Assembly: GCA_025642075.2 (NCBI GenBank)
Contig: JAODUO010000138.1
Coordinates: 160,001-224,000, forward strand
Source: Ridgeia piscesae
Lineage: Eukaryota > Annelida > Polychaeta > Sabellida > Siboglinidae
DNA: 64,000 bases
Reading direction: 5' to 3'
The notes below the pieces were generated by a model, which searched no databases, had not been told where the DNA came from, and saw nothing but the letters and a program-made list of their open reading frames with translations. Both the position numbers and the translations under genes were made by a program. Position 1 is the first letter of the stretch; each line of letters begins with the position of its first letter. Positions 47,248 through 62,200 of the stretch are shown here, in pieces.

Positions 47248-50200
47248 CTAGTGCTTCTCAGGTAGTGTCGTGTTGTCGCTGGTTTGTCTTGAGTTCTTCA
47301 CCAGTCCCGTAACAAGGCCTGCCTCGCGCAGCTGCAACACAAACCAACAGCATTGTTTTAAACACAACAACAACAACAACAGGCATAATTCAGTTGACAT
47401 ATTTATTATTTACACAATACATTCTTCTATAGATGTTTCCTAAAATTAAACTTGTAATAGTATTTTCCATGCTTAATCCTGTTTGTATGTGTGTGTGTTT
47501 GTCTGTTTGTGTGTTTTTGTGTGTGCACATATGTACACATTTGTGCGTGGGTGTTTGCATGTATTGTGTATGTGCATGCAACAACATGCATGCATGTCCA
47601 TTTGTATGTATATTCTGTGTATTACAGATGTGAAACATATGTTTGAGACTTACTTGTGTGACGTGTTCGAGACACTCGTGTTTGGCCTGACGTATGAGAT
47701 CTGCCTGTCCTTTCAACACTCGAATATTCCACGCAAAGTTCTCGACAGCCTGCATGTGAAAAAAGATGAAGTAACTACACTGTACCAGTGTCCCTGCTTA
47801 CTGATTCAGAGGGACTGCTGATGAGATGTACCAGTGTCCCTGCTTACTGATTCAGAGGGACTGCTGATGAGATGAACCAGTGTCCCTGCTTACTGATTCA
47901 GAGGGACTGCTGATGAGATGAACCAGTGTCCCTGCTTACTGATTCAGAGGGACTGCTGATGAGATGTACCAGTGTCCCTGCTTACTGATTCAGAGGGACT
48001 GCTGATGAGATGTACCAGTGTCCCTGCTTACTGATTCAGAGGAACTGCTGATGAGATGAACCAGTGTCCGTGCTTACTGATTCAGAGGGACTGCTGATGA
48101 GATGTACCAGTGTCCGTGCTTACTGATTCAGAGGGACTGCTGATGAGATGAACCAGTGTCCGTGCTTACTGATTCAGAGGGACTGCTGATGAGATGAGGA
48201 CAGGGAAGACAATGGCTTACTGACAGACCAGTGTTTTGTTGGTTTTGTTTAAACATATCTGTTCTGCTGGCATTTGTGCAACCAATAGTAGATCATAAAA
48301 CATGTTTGATTCATTTGTACCATCTGCCAGAAGTATACTTCCTTGTATTCAATGTACATGATCATTTCATTATTTTGTGTCCTAGTTTCATGGTTACTTC
48401 TAGAAATAATTTAACAGCTATATTAAAACACTTCTATTGTATCTCATTTAGGTGTTATACTTGATACTGCTTCAAATATTTATATAATTTATTTTAAAAG
48501 TATTTGTCTGATTATTACAGCAAGATTCCTTATTTCACAAATAATAAATTCTGACTCGCATCAACATTTCAATTGCCATCAGCAGCCGTCATCATTATTA
48601 GTTGTGAAGCTTGTACTGGCCCCCAAGCTTGTACTGTGTCCTATTTATGATATGGCCCCCAAGCTTATACCATGTCCTACTTATGATATGGCCCCAAAGC
48701 TTGTACTATGTCCTACTTCTGATATGGTCCCCAAACATGTACCCTGTCCTATTTATGATATGGCCCCCAAGCTTATAGAAATATCCCAAAAGGTGAAGTG
48801 CAAGAAGTATGTAAGGCCTAGGGTCTGCGTGTGACAAATAATGTCAGTTTTGTTTTAAAATATATGCCAGACAACTACAAATTTTCATAATTATATTATT
48901 ACGAAAAGGCAGGTTAATTGGAACATGACAAGATTTAAGCAAATTTGAACTGAAAATGCGTAAGATGGGTGAGGACAGAAGAGAAATTAGAAAGAATGAG
49001 GAACATGCGATGAAAACAGGAGAAAAACATGAAAAGTAGTGTAGTGTGTATAATGTTGACATTCAAAATATAAGTTTACACCATAAATGCACTATACTTA
49101 CATTAGGTAGTTGAATTCAAACCATTCCTGATTTCCACAATTGATAGATAGAAAAAATTATATCCTATAAGCGCTCTGTAATGAATTTATTAAGTTTATT
49201 ATTTATTTAATAAGTAATGAATTTATTGGCATACATAAATATGTCTGACTAGATTCTCACTGCAACATTCTTCATTTTACAGGTTACCTTATCATCTTAA
49301 AAGTATATTTTCTAATTTCCAGTTCCCATCTTCCACAAACTTGTATATGAGCCAAGAAATGGAAAACAGTTGATACTTTCTCGGCATATGACTGAAAAGT
49401 AGTTTGTTGTCTGTAGGAGGTGGAAGTGAGATACACCAGTGGCTGTGAGGGAGTACGTGTTGTCTGTAGGAGGTGGAAGTGAGATACACCAGTGGCCGTG
49501 AGGGAGTACGTGTTGTCTGTAGGAGGTGGAAGTGAGATACACCAGTGGCCGTGAGGGAGTACGTGTTGTCTGTAGGAGGTGGAAGTGAGATACACCAGTG
49601 GCCGTGAGGGAGTACGTGTTGTCTGTAGGAGGTGGAAGTGAGATACACCAGTGGCCGTGAGGGAGTACGTGTTGTCTGTAGGAGGTGGAAGTGAGATACA
49701 CCAGTGGCCGTGAGGGAGTACGTGTTGTCTGTAGGAGGTGGAAGTGAGATACACCAGTGGCCGTGAGGGAGTACGTGTTGTCTGTAGGAGGTGGAAGTGA
49801 GATACACCAGTGGCCGTGAGGGAGTACGTGTTGTCTGTAGGAGGTGGAAGTGAGATACACCAGTGGCCGTGAGGGAGTACGTGTTGTCGGTAGGAGGTGG
49901 AAGTGAGATACACCAGTGGCCGTGAGGGAGTACGTGTTGTCTGGTAGGAGGTGGAAGTGAGATACACCAGTGGCCGTGAGGGAGTACGTGTTGTCTGTAG
50001 GAGGTGGAGGTGAGATACACCAGTGGCCGTGAGGGAGTACGTGTTGTCTGTAGGAGGTGGAAGTGAGATACACCAGTGGCCATGAGGGAGTAAGTGTTGT
50101 CTGTAGGAGGTGGAGGTGAGATACACCAGTGGCCGTGAGGGAGTACATGTTGTCTGTAGGAGGTGGAGGTGAGATACACCAGTGGCCGTGAGGGAGTACG

Positions 50201-53200
50201 TGTTGTCTGTAGGAGGTGGAAGTGAGATACACCAGTGGCCGTGAGGGAGTACATGTTGTCTGTAGGAGGTGGAGGTGAGATACACCAGTGGCCGTGAGGG
50301 AGTACGTGTTGTCTGTAGGAGGTGGAAGTGAGATACACCAGTGGCCGTGAGGGAGTACGTGTTGTCTGTAGGAGGTGGAAGTGAGATACACCAGTGGCCG
50401 TGAGGGAGTACGTGTTGTCTGTAGGAGGTGGAAGTGAGATACACCAGTGGCCGTGAGGGAGTACGTGTTGTCTGTAGGAGGTGGAAGTGAGATACACCAG
50501 TGGCCGTGAGGGAGTACGTGTTGTCTGTAGGAGGTGGAAGTGAGATACACCAGTGGCCGTGAGGGAGTACGTGTTGTCTGTAGGAGGTGGAAGTGAGATA
50601 CACCAGTGGCCGTGAGGGAGTACGTGTTGTCTGTAGGAGGTGGAAGTGAGATACACCAGTGGCCGTGAGGGAGTACGTGTTGTCGTAGGAGGTGGAAGTG
50701 AGATACACCAGTGGCCGTGAGGGAGTACGTGTTGTCTGTAGGAGGTGGAAGTGAGATACACCAGTGGCCGTGAGGGAGTACGTGTTGTCTGTAGGAGGTG
50801 GAAGTGAGATACACCAGTGGCCGTGAGGGAGTACGTGTTGTCTGTAGGAGGTGGAAGTGAGATACACCAGTGGCCGTGAGGGAGTACGTGTTGTCTGTAG
50901 GAGGTGGAGGTGAGATACACCAGTGGCTGTGAGGGAGTAAGTGTTGTCTGTAGGAGGTGGAAGTGAGATACACCAGTGGCCGTGAGGGAGTAAGTGTTGT
51001 CTGTAGGAGGTGGAGGTGAGATACACCAGTGGCCGTGAGGGAGTACGTGTTGTCTGTAGGAGGTGGAGGTGAGATACACCAGTGGCCGTGAGGGAGTACG
51101 TGTTGTCTGTAGGAGGTGGAGGTGAGATACACCAGTGGCCGTGAGGGAGTACGTGTTGTGTGTAGGAGGTGGATGTGAGATACACCAGTGGCTGTGAGGG
51201 AGTACATGTTGTCTGTAGGAGGTGGAGGTGAGATACACCAGTGGCTGTGAGGGAGTACATGGTACATGTTGTCTGTAGGAGGTGGAGGTGAGATACACCA
51301 GTGGCTGTGAGGGAGTACATGGTACATGTTGTCTGTAGGAGGTGGAGGTGAGATACACCAGTGGCTGTGAGGGAGTACATGGTACATGTTGTCTGTAGGA
51401 GGTGGAGGTGAGATACACCAGTGGCTGTGAGGGAGTACATGGTACATGTTGTCTGTAGGAGGTGGAGGTGAGATACACCAGTGGCTGTGAGGGAGTACAT
51501 GGTACATGTTGTCTGTAGGAGGTGGAGGTGAGATACACCAGTGGCTGTGAGGGAGTACGTGTTGTCTGTAGGAGGTGGAGGTGAGATACACCAGTGGCCG
51601 TGAGGGAGTACGTGTTGTCTGTAGGAGGTGGAGGTGAGATACACCAGTGGCTGTGAGGGAGTACATGTTGTCTGTAGGAGGTGGAGGTGAGATACACCAG
51701 TGGCTGTGAGGGAGTACATGGTACATGTTGTCTGTAGGAGGTGGAGGTGAGATACACCAGTGGCTGTGAGGGAGTACATGGTACATGTTGTCTGTAGGAG
51801 GTGGAGGTGAGATACACCAGTGGCTGTGAGGGAGTACATGGTACATGTTGTCTGTAGGAGGTGGAGGTGAGATACACCAGTGGCCGTGAGGGAGTACGTG
51901 CCTTGTTCAGTTTCTTGCCCTTCAGTCCTTGTTGTTGGGCGAGGTTCTGTAGGTCCTCGTGCCACTCCATGGCTGCACGCTGCGCCTCAATCAACTACAA
52001 CCAACCACACGATTTCTACAACTGGTTTCACATCTTGAAACTATGACCAAACTTCCTGGATGTTATTTCATAAAATGTACCAGTGTAATGATCACAGTTG
52101 TAACACAACATGATTGTAGTGATCACAGTTGTAATACAACATGGTTGTAATGATCAACAATAACATTCCGCTCGAGACATTTGGAATGTTCAGAAAATGT
52201 CCGGTACATTTTGGCATGTTTCCAGGTTTTTGTATACTTGATAATATATGCTATTGTGTTTTTTCTATAACATTTTGTATTTGTTTGATGGAGTGGTGCC
52301 TGCAGGTGGCAGTAGGAGAGGACGTCCAACTAAGACTTGGCACAAGACATGTAGTAAAGAGCTGTCAGAAATGGACATCAACTGGAATGGAGCCGAAGAA
52401 AATGCGATGATAAAAATTTGTCGCCTGATGCCCCGAAAGACTGTGCAGAGACAGTGGGACAACATCTCTTGATGTGACACTCACCTTGTCATACAGACTG
52501 TCAGCATTCTCATTCAGTTCTCGACACTCGGACACAAGCTGGAAACACATACACGATTACAAGGACATGTTTTTTCATAAATAAAAAATAGAACAAAAGA
52601 CACATAATGTACAAAACCTTTGTCCAATAATATTGTAGCTATATGGCAAGGTAAAGTGCTTCAACATGTTGAACATTTTCAGTTTTTGTTACAAAGTCCA
52701 GTTAACAACACATAATGTCTAGAATAATCACTGATTGTATATAATAAAGCAAACATATATACGCACTAAAATCACTGGGCACCCAGACTCAACAGCACAG
52801 CTAGTTAGAAACATTAAACCGAAAATGACGATCACATTATCTAATGCTAAAAGACATGTATTACAGAGCTATTGAGTTTACTCTGGAAAGGGGAGGGATG
52901 AAGAGCTGAGTTAGAAACCAGCTAAGTCTGTGATTCTAGGAGACAACTCACAGAGAGGGTGCAACAGATGAGGTGATGAGTTCATTGAGAGGGTGCAACA
53001 GATGAGGTGATGAGTTCATTGAGAGGGTGCAAGAGATGACGTGATGAGTTCATTGAGAGGATGCAAGAGATGAGGTGATGAGTTCATTGAGAGGATGCAA
53101 GAGATGACGTGATGAGTTCATTGAGAGGGTGCAAGAGATGAGGTGATGAGTTCATTGAGAGGATGCAAGAGATGAGGTGATGAGTTCATTGAGAGGATGC

Positions 53201-56200
53201 AAGAGATGACGTGTTCATTGAGAGGGTGCAAGAGATGACGTGATGAGTTCATTGAGAGGGTGCAAGAGATGAGGTGATGAGTTCATTGAGAGGATGCAAG
53301 AGATGACGTGATGAGTTCATTGAGAGGGTGCAAGAGATGACGTGATGAGTTCATTGAGAGGGTGCAAGAGATGACGTGATGAGTTCATTGAGAGGGTGCA
53401 AGAGATGACGTGATGAGTTCATTGAGAGGATGCAAGAGATGACGTGATGAGTTCACTGAGAGGATGCAAGAGATGACGTGATGAGTTCACTGAGAGGATG
53501 CAAGAGATGACGTGATGAGTTCACTGAGAGGATGCAAGAGATGACGTGATGAGTTCATTGAGAGGGTGCAAGAGATGACGTGATGAGTTCATTGAGAGGG
53601 TGCAACAGATGACGTGATGAGTTCATTGAGAGGATGCAAGAGATGACGTGATGAGTTCATTGAGAGGATGCAAGAGATGACGTGATGAGTTCATTGAGAG
53701 GATGCAAGAGATGACGTGATGAGTTCATTGAGAGGGTGCAAGAGATGACGTGATGAGTTCATTGAGAGGGTGCAAAGATGACGTGATGAGTTCACTGAGA
53801 GGATGCAAGAGATGACGTGATGAGTTCACTTTAGAGGATGCAAGAGATGACGTGATGAGTTCACTGAGAGGATGCAAGAGATGACGTGATGAGTTCACTG
53901 AGAGGATGCAAGAGATGACGTGATGAGTTCATTGAGAGGGTGCAAGAGATGACGTGATGAGTTCATTGAGAGGGTGCAACAGATGACGTGATGAGTTCAT
54001 TGAGAGGATGCAAGAGATGACGTGATGAGTTCATTGAGAGGATGCAAGAGATGACGTGATGAGTTCATTGAGAGGATGCAAGAGATGACGTGATGAGTTC
54101 ATTGAGAGGATGCAAGAGATGACGTGATGAGTTCATTGAGAGGATGCAAGAGATGACGTGATGAGTTCATTGAGAGGATGCAAGAGATGACGTGATGAGT
54201 TCATGTGCAGAGAGGATGCAAGAGATGACGTGATGAGTTCATTGAGAGGATGCAAGAGATGACGTGATGAGTTCATTGAGAGGATGCAAGAGATGACGTG
54301 ATGAGTTCACTGAGAGGATGCAAGAGATGACGTGATGAGTTCATTGAGAGGATGCAAGAGATGACGTGATGAGTTCACTGAGAGGATGCAAGAGATGACG
54401 TGATGAGTTCACTGAGAGGATGCAAGAGATGACGTGATGAGTTCACTGAGAGGATGCAAGAGATGACGTGATGAGTTCACTGAGAGGATGCAAGAGATGA
54501 CGTGATGAGTTCACTGAGAGGATGCAAGAGATGACGTGATGAGTTCACTGAGAGGATGCAAGAGATGACGTGATGAGTTCACTGAGAGGGTGCAACAGAT
54601 GAGGTGATGAATTCATTGAGAGGGTGCAACAGATGAGTTCACTGAGAGGGTGCAATAAATGAGGTGATGAATTCATTGAGAGGGTGCAACAGATGAGTTC
54701 ACTGAGAGGGTGCAATAGATGAGTTCACTGAGAGGGTGCAATAAATGAGTTCACTGAGAGGGTGCAAGAGATGTGGTGATAAGTTCACTGAGAGGATGCA
54801 AGAGATGAGGTGATAAATTCACTGAGAGGGTGCAATAGATGAGGTGATGAGTTCACTGAGAGAGTGCAACAGATGTGGTGATGAGTTCACTGAGAGGGTG
54901 CAAGAGATGAGGTGATGAGTTCACTGAGAGGGTGCAATAGATGAGGTGATGAGTTCACTGAGAGGGTGCAAGAGATGAGTTCACTGAGAGGGTGCAAGAG
55001 ATGAGGTGATGAGTTCACTGAGAGGGTGCAACAGATGAGTTCACTGAGAGGGTGCAACATATGTGGTGATGAGTTCACTGAGAGGGTGTAACAGATTAGG
55101 TGCTGAGTTCACTGCGAGGATGAAACAGATTTGGTGCTGAGTTCACTGAGAGGGTGTAACAGATTGGGTCCTGAGTTCACTGCGAGGATGAAACAGATTG
55201 GGTGCTGAGTTCACTGACAGGGTGCAACAGATTGGGTGCTGAGTTCACTGAGAGGGTGTAACAGATTGGGTCCTGAGTTCACTGCGAGGATGAAACAGAT
55301 TGGGTGCTGAGTTCACTGACAGGGTGCAACAGATTGGGTGCTGAGATCACTGCGAGGGTGCAACAGATTAGGTGCTGAGTTCACTGACAGGGTGCAACAG
55401 ATTGGGTGCTGAGTTCACTGACAGGGTGCAACAGATTGGGTGCTGAGTTCACTGAGAGGATGAAACAGATTGGGTGCTGAGTTCACTGACAGGGTGCAAC
55501 AGATTAGGTGCCGAGTTCACACAAGGAAGAAACAAGATTCAGTTTACTGCATTCTCAGCTTACTGTATTATTTTAACGTGGTTTTAACATTACACAAGCA
55601 CAACAAATGTTAACTTACATTTTCAAAAGCCACAAATGCTTTCCTGATGACCTCCGGCAGAATGCCCTGGACCTCAAGGACAGGGTACTGAAAGACAAGC
55701 AATAACATCTATTAGCACAGTAACCTCCACAGGATCTACGTGTCACACACTGTGACAGTATATTATAGCTGCTTGCCACAGTATCTATAATGACACAACT
55801 TTTCAAAGAAAATGTTTTGAATTTGGTTTGAAAATCAAAGCATGGCAATTGTCCTAATATCAATACTATTGATAATGTATGTTCATGTTAATTCACAATT
55901 TATGGATCAATACACTGTATATCATGCAAAATAATACAAAACTTGTATTGCATTCAAACAGGTAAATAACATAATAAATACACTTATGAGATGGCAAGAC
56001 AAGTTATACTAACAGGTACCTAATGTTTGTCATTATATCAAAAGTGTAATTTCTTCAATATCTAAATGAAGCTTTAACACAGCAACACAATTAGGCATAG
56101 ACTAAAAGAAGTATCCCCAGGGCCAAAAGCCTGACAAATGACCTTCTTGTCCAGCAGACAAGTAGAACCAACAGTTTACTTGTCCATACAACAGTTCACT

Positions 56201-59200
56201 TGTTCCATGAACAACTACAATTTAATGTCTAAACCTAGTTCACTGTGATTGTTCTGGCAGTTGTGGGCTAACAAACAAGCATAATTTTGAGCCCTGTATC
56301 CCTTATAGTAAAAATAATTAATTCACAACACCATTGCATTAGAATAATAAACCACACTAGATGTTATAACCTAAAACAAGTGCTGGGTGGAGTTGCTAGG
56401 TGGCAGCACAGACCTCGTCCTTCACTGACTGCTGCAGCGTGACATTCTCTCCTGAGCTCTGCAGTCTCGACGCAAGCATGCGCAGGCACTGCTTGATATT
56501 GGAGGGTGGACCGAGGCCACAGTTCTCACGGAAGGACGCGAGCGCAACAAGAACGTTGTCCCGCAGATTCGTTCCTTCTCGCAGTGGTTGTGTGGCGGCC
56601 TTGAAGGTCTCGTCGACACTCTTGATGCCGACAGTCTTCAGACTCACACTCTCTCGCTTCCTCTTGCTGCGCCGCACAGACATCCCGCGGCGAGACGTCT
56701 TCTACAGACACAGGCCATATGTGGTCTCTCATCAGCACAAATACCTGTCTTATTTATCCCACATGGAACTTTTTCTTTTGAAATTTTTCAGCTTGAGAGA
56801 TAAAAACAATTAATTAACAAAATACAGTAAAAATAGCACAGTAAAAACAAGTTCTAAGAATTATATATGATTAAAAAAGGAATATAATTTACATAGTCAG
56901 CTTAAGGGGTCATCTCAAGCCAGTTGATGACTGATATCAGACAAACTTACTTTCATCTGGCCTTTGTGTCTCACCCACAGATGAAACTGGTACGATGACT
57001 TCACTACAGTAACAGTTCCAGTCGACAGAATAATGTATCACTGTTTGATGCCAGACTAAACTGCCTCTGACCCCTCCTCCAAACATATTGGTCACTCACG
57101 TGTTGACATGATCCCTAAGACTGGCTGACATCTACCCAGACAGAACAAATAATGTGTTTGTGTTGATGCCATCTGATCAATTCACTATATAAAATGTCAT
57201 TATTATTATTATTACTACTACTACTCAAAACATGTAAGTAGATTAATGTGATATTTAAGCAACTCCTTTTCGGTAGAAAAGAGACCATGGTCCAAAGAAG
57301 TGAATGAACAAAGATGCAAGTGAACTCAGAGGAGATACATTTATAAAGTTAGCAGATATAGTTAACTTATACATTTATGGTTATTTTCCAGCTGACACTA
57401 ATTGTAACAGGGGTGATGTATTTGTGTTGCTGATGTAGCAATTCTACAGACAGATGTTGTCACGCAATGACAATACTAGATGAAATTACAGATCAAAGCC
57501 AGGATAAAACAGTTTTGAACTACATTGTATCACCTGGAAGGGCCTGTATTGTTAATGTTTACCTGAAGAAACCAACTTAAAGCATAGCTGGGTGGTATCA
57601 ATAAGAGATGTTTGCACTTACCCCGCCACCTCGTTTGTTGGTGACTGCTATGTGGACAAACAAGGTGCAGTTGGGGATCACGTCACCTGTGTTTGACTTG
57701 AGCCGTATGTGTCTGTATCCTGTAAGAAACAGAAGACACTTCTACAAACTGCTGCAGTATCACACCACAATCACCCCGCCACCATGGCGATGTCCAAGAC
57801 GCTCACACTACATTTTAGATTCCACATTTGTCAAGCCTTTCAAATAATTTAAACACACTTTTAACACAATTGTCAATCAAACTAAACAACTCATAGTAAG
57901 TCAATGCTAAGTCTACACTTTATTCGCATGTCTAACAATGTGTAATTAATGTGCAACATGCTCTTATAAAATATTTGGAATTTCTTTACACGTTCACATT
58001 GTTAACATTTACACAAATGTCAGATCATTAATTTTATTCTATTAATTTGTTTGCTGTCAGATTGAATATTTTTATATTCAATACACAATGCATTTTTCAC
58101 TAACATGTAAGATTATGTGCTTAGATTTTCAATTCACAGAGAAATTGCAGTTAGTTAAGCACTGACCTGTTTGCAAGCATTCGAATGGTATGGTGTACTG
58201 ACTAATGAACTCATCACCAATGTAGTCATCATCGAGGACGGCGAAGCGAACTAGAGCCAGTTCAGGCAGGTTCACTTGGAACTCAAAGCTCTCGTCAAAT
58301 AGTGGGTTGTACCCTAGAATCAGAAATGTTATCGTGGCTTTATCAATCATCCCGCTCAGTTAGATATCACTACGGAAGAAAATCATGGCAGAGATCTGCA
58401 TAAAACATTATGATATTAAGGCTAGTGTAGATTGTTTATGTATTTATATTAGATTCCCATAATGCACTGCTACAAGATCAAATTTATGAACTGCACAGAA
58501 CTTGTCTCTTTGAGACAAATGTTGTGGTGAAAATGATTGTTTCTGAATCCTCCAGACAGTAATAACGGAATAAAATAATGTCTCAGTGTGATTCTCTGCT
58601 GACATCACATTTAAAACACTAATTTATTTGTGATTTTGAAAGTAGAAAGAATAAACAATACTGCCCAGTGCTGCCACCTACCATTGTGTTGCACAGTTTT
58701 CGTCCTCTCTTCTGCACAGTCAGCTGGGATGCCAAATATCTCGACCGTCACGTAGGGGTCTATCGTGTCACCCTTCGCCCCTGAACCCTTGGGCTTGGGA
58801 AACCTCTGTCCACTGATGACCTGTACAAATGAATGAAACAATATGAGGGATGATGTCCTTATTTCAACGTGTGTTATGAGGGGTGTCACTCCTGCAATGA
58901 GATCTTACCCTGATGTATTGTGTGAGGGATGCTACTGCTGCATTAGGATCTTACCTTGATGTGAATTATGAGGGGTGTCACTTTGCTGATACGTAATACA
59001 AAGAATGCCACTCCTGCAATGATATCTTACCTTGATGTGTAGTATGAGGGGTGACACCCCTGGGATGAGGTCCCGTGTGTTTGCACTGAAGTAGGCCATC
59101 TCGTCCCTCATGACGGCGGGCTTGAGCACGTAGCCACAGCCGCCATTCTGAAGGAAGCGTCCATCATTGAGGTCCATCATCAGGCCTGACGTCTGGTAGT

Positions 59201-62200
59201 TTAAGGCAACTGCAAGACACAGGTCTCAAGTACACACCCAACAGTCTCTCTTACACACCCAGCAGTCTCTCTCATGTACACACCCAGCAGTCTCTGTCAT
59301 GTACACACCCAGCAGTCTCTGTCATGTACACACCCAGCAGTCTCTCATGTACACACCCAGCAGTCTCTCTCATGTACACACCCAGCAGTATCTCGTGTGC
59401 ACACCCAGCAGTCTCTCTCATGTACACACCCAGCAGTCTCTCGTGTACACACCCAGCAGTCTCTCTCATGTACACACCCAGCAGTATCTCGTGTGCACAC
59501 CCAGCAGTCTCTCTCATGTACACACCCAGCAGTCTCTCGTGTACACACCCAGCAGTCTCTCTCATGTACACACCCAGCAGTCTCTCTCATGTACACACCC
59601 AGCAGTCTCTCTCATGTACACACCCAGCAGTCTCTCTCATGTACACACCCAACAGTTTCTCTCATGTACACACTACACACCCGGCAGTCTCTCTTACACA
59701 CCCAGCAGTCTCTCTCATGTACACACCCAGCAGTCTCTCATGTACACACCCAGCAGTCTCTCATGTACGTACCCAGCAGTCTCTCTCACGTACACACCCA
59801 GCAGTCTCTCTTACACACCCAGCAGTCTCTCTCATATATACACCCAGCAGTCTCTCATGTACACACCCAGCAGTTTCTCATGTACACACCCAGCAGTTTT
59901 GCATGTACACACCCAGCCAGTCTCTCTCCAAAGTCACTTAGTAACACAGGCATCTTAATGAAGATGTTCTTATATAATACTGACTGTTTTTTGACACCTT
60001 TCAACCAATTCACCATTCACCACTTCCCCCTCTTGCAGACCGGGACACATGCTACAGTAATGAACTCATCAGGAAAATCCATCTTTAAACAGAACACATC
60101 CTAACATGTACAGAGCTTCTTCAATATGCAGAAACCCTGCTGCCATGTCACTCACTAGTCATGTACAACTGACATCTCCTGGCACTCACAGCTTTCTCTA
60201 CACAAGATCACTGTTCAGGTGCAACATCAATTTTAAAGCAGATAATGTATGTCAGTGAAATGGTCGTCTGTTCATTCAAACATCGTCTGGACTTCTCGAG
60301 GAATCTCCGTATCTCTATTGTCAGAAACCCGTGATTTATCACTTTTTGACACCCTAGAGTAAACATGTTATACACTATAGTGTTCTGGATTGTTCAAATC
60401 CAAAATATCATACTCATTCACACACACACATCAGAGAGATTAGTGAAGGAAACTCCAAACTTGGTAATGGCAGTAAAAGAACCAAACCCAGCCTCACTCG
60501 ACTGATAGTTTCATGTTCCAACTACACGGCCACACACAATCAGACAACTGTATGGACGTAGTACTTGTAATTGCAGACCATTTGTGTGAGTTGACCCAGG
60601 AGTACTCACCTAGCTGGCAGCCACAGTTCCACAGGTCCTGGGGGTTGTAGTTGCTAGAGTCGACCCGCATGCTGTTTGGGTAGATCCGGGAGAGGAACCG
60701 CTTATTGTGGTTAACAAATTCCTCTGGCGAAGCGTTGGCGAGCTTCAGTGCTGAAGACTCGCTCAGTGAGCACATCTCGTAATATCGTTCTGTCGGAAAC
60801 ATGGCTTTATGAATTATATCATTATTGTCTATCAAGACAAGTCTTTGATGACATTTATTTTATCTTTAGTAGAAATGTTCCCTAGCATGTATGTACCCTT
60901 ACAGTACACCGGCATGCAGGAAGACCTGAAGTGTCACTGTGTCAATGATGACATAACATATTATGAATGAATACAGATGCAGCATTAAAATATTTCTGCA
61001 CTGAATAGTATCAGCCTCATCTGAAGCAAGAACTTCAACAACAAAACATACTACGTAACATTGAACAGTTTTACCAATTTGGCAGCCATCTTGTAAGCTA
61101 GACAGACCTAGTTGTTAGGTAATTAGTCATGTGATGGATACATACACTTGTGACTGCTCTACTGCAGGTATTGCATTCATGTACACCATTGGGCAGTGCA
61201 TAGAACTGGTAATATATCCTCTGTCCACACCTTGTCAACAACAATGTATCAACAGAATGTGTTGTGTTGGAATGTCACGTTAGTGATATAAATGTTGGAG
61301 TTTAACGGCAGACAAGGCCAACGAGATGATACCACTCACGCCGTTGTTGTGATGACTGGAAGTCTTTGAAGCGCACAGATCGGCAGTAACTGACAATGTC
61401 CGACAAGTCCCGTGAGAGTTTGTACTTTTTCGGCTCCCCGGTCTGAACAGAATACACGAAATTACTTACAAGTTAAACATTGATCCTACCAAAGTTTTTG
61501 TATCAGTTTGTTTTAAATTGGCACTTAGTATCTTATGTATCAGGTTTCTTGTCACCACCTATTTAAACTCTAACTTTTAGGTGTGACCAACCAATATTGG
61601 ATATTTAAATATAATTCTTTTTGAACATGTTTTAACCCATTAGACCCCACGCGTCCAAAAGCGCCCGGGTGTCTCCTCCCCAGAGCGCCCGAAAGCGTCC
61701 GGCGGAGATAAAGCCTCTAACGGTGGCCCCATCTTGCGGATACTTAAGAGACTAATTCCCACTGATTCTTTGATATCTCAGCTATGAATCCTGGGTAATT
61801 TTGACATGGGTTTGCATTGAAATTTTTTGAGTTTTTCGTGATTGAAGTTCATCATCTGTGGACCTTCAAAAATGGCGGCGCCTTGGACATCGTATCTGGT
61901 TACTACTGATTAAGTTTGTGCTTATATATCGTTGGATTGGACACTTCTGGCATTGAACTGAAGGTAAGTTTACATTACGTACGAAATACAACTGAATGAG
62001 CGATAAAATGAATGATCGGAGCTTTGTTTATGTTTCGTTGTCCAGGTTGGGTGACCAGTAGTCGGGTTTTCAGCACCGAAACTGTTGATTATGTGTTTAT
62101 AAATGAAAATTAGGTGTTTTATTATAACAAATCATTAGGTAACATTGCCAATTTTCCTAATGGTTTACATTTCGTTGTTTCAGGTATCAAAATACCCATT

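Noticed and set aside
49284..51994. Three overlapping minus-strand ORFs of 844-900 codons as a giant repeat protein
   Set aside because: They are read-through of a 53/60-bp minisatellite in an intron. Two of the three have no start outside the repeat context, and the third only continues a PLCL exon.
59272..60104. Plus- and minus-strand ORFs of 99-276 codons
   Set aside because: Translations of the 25-bp array in a PLCL intron, antisense or out of phase with the gene.
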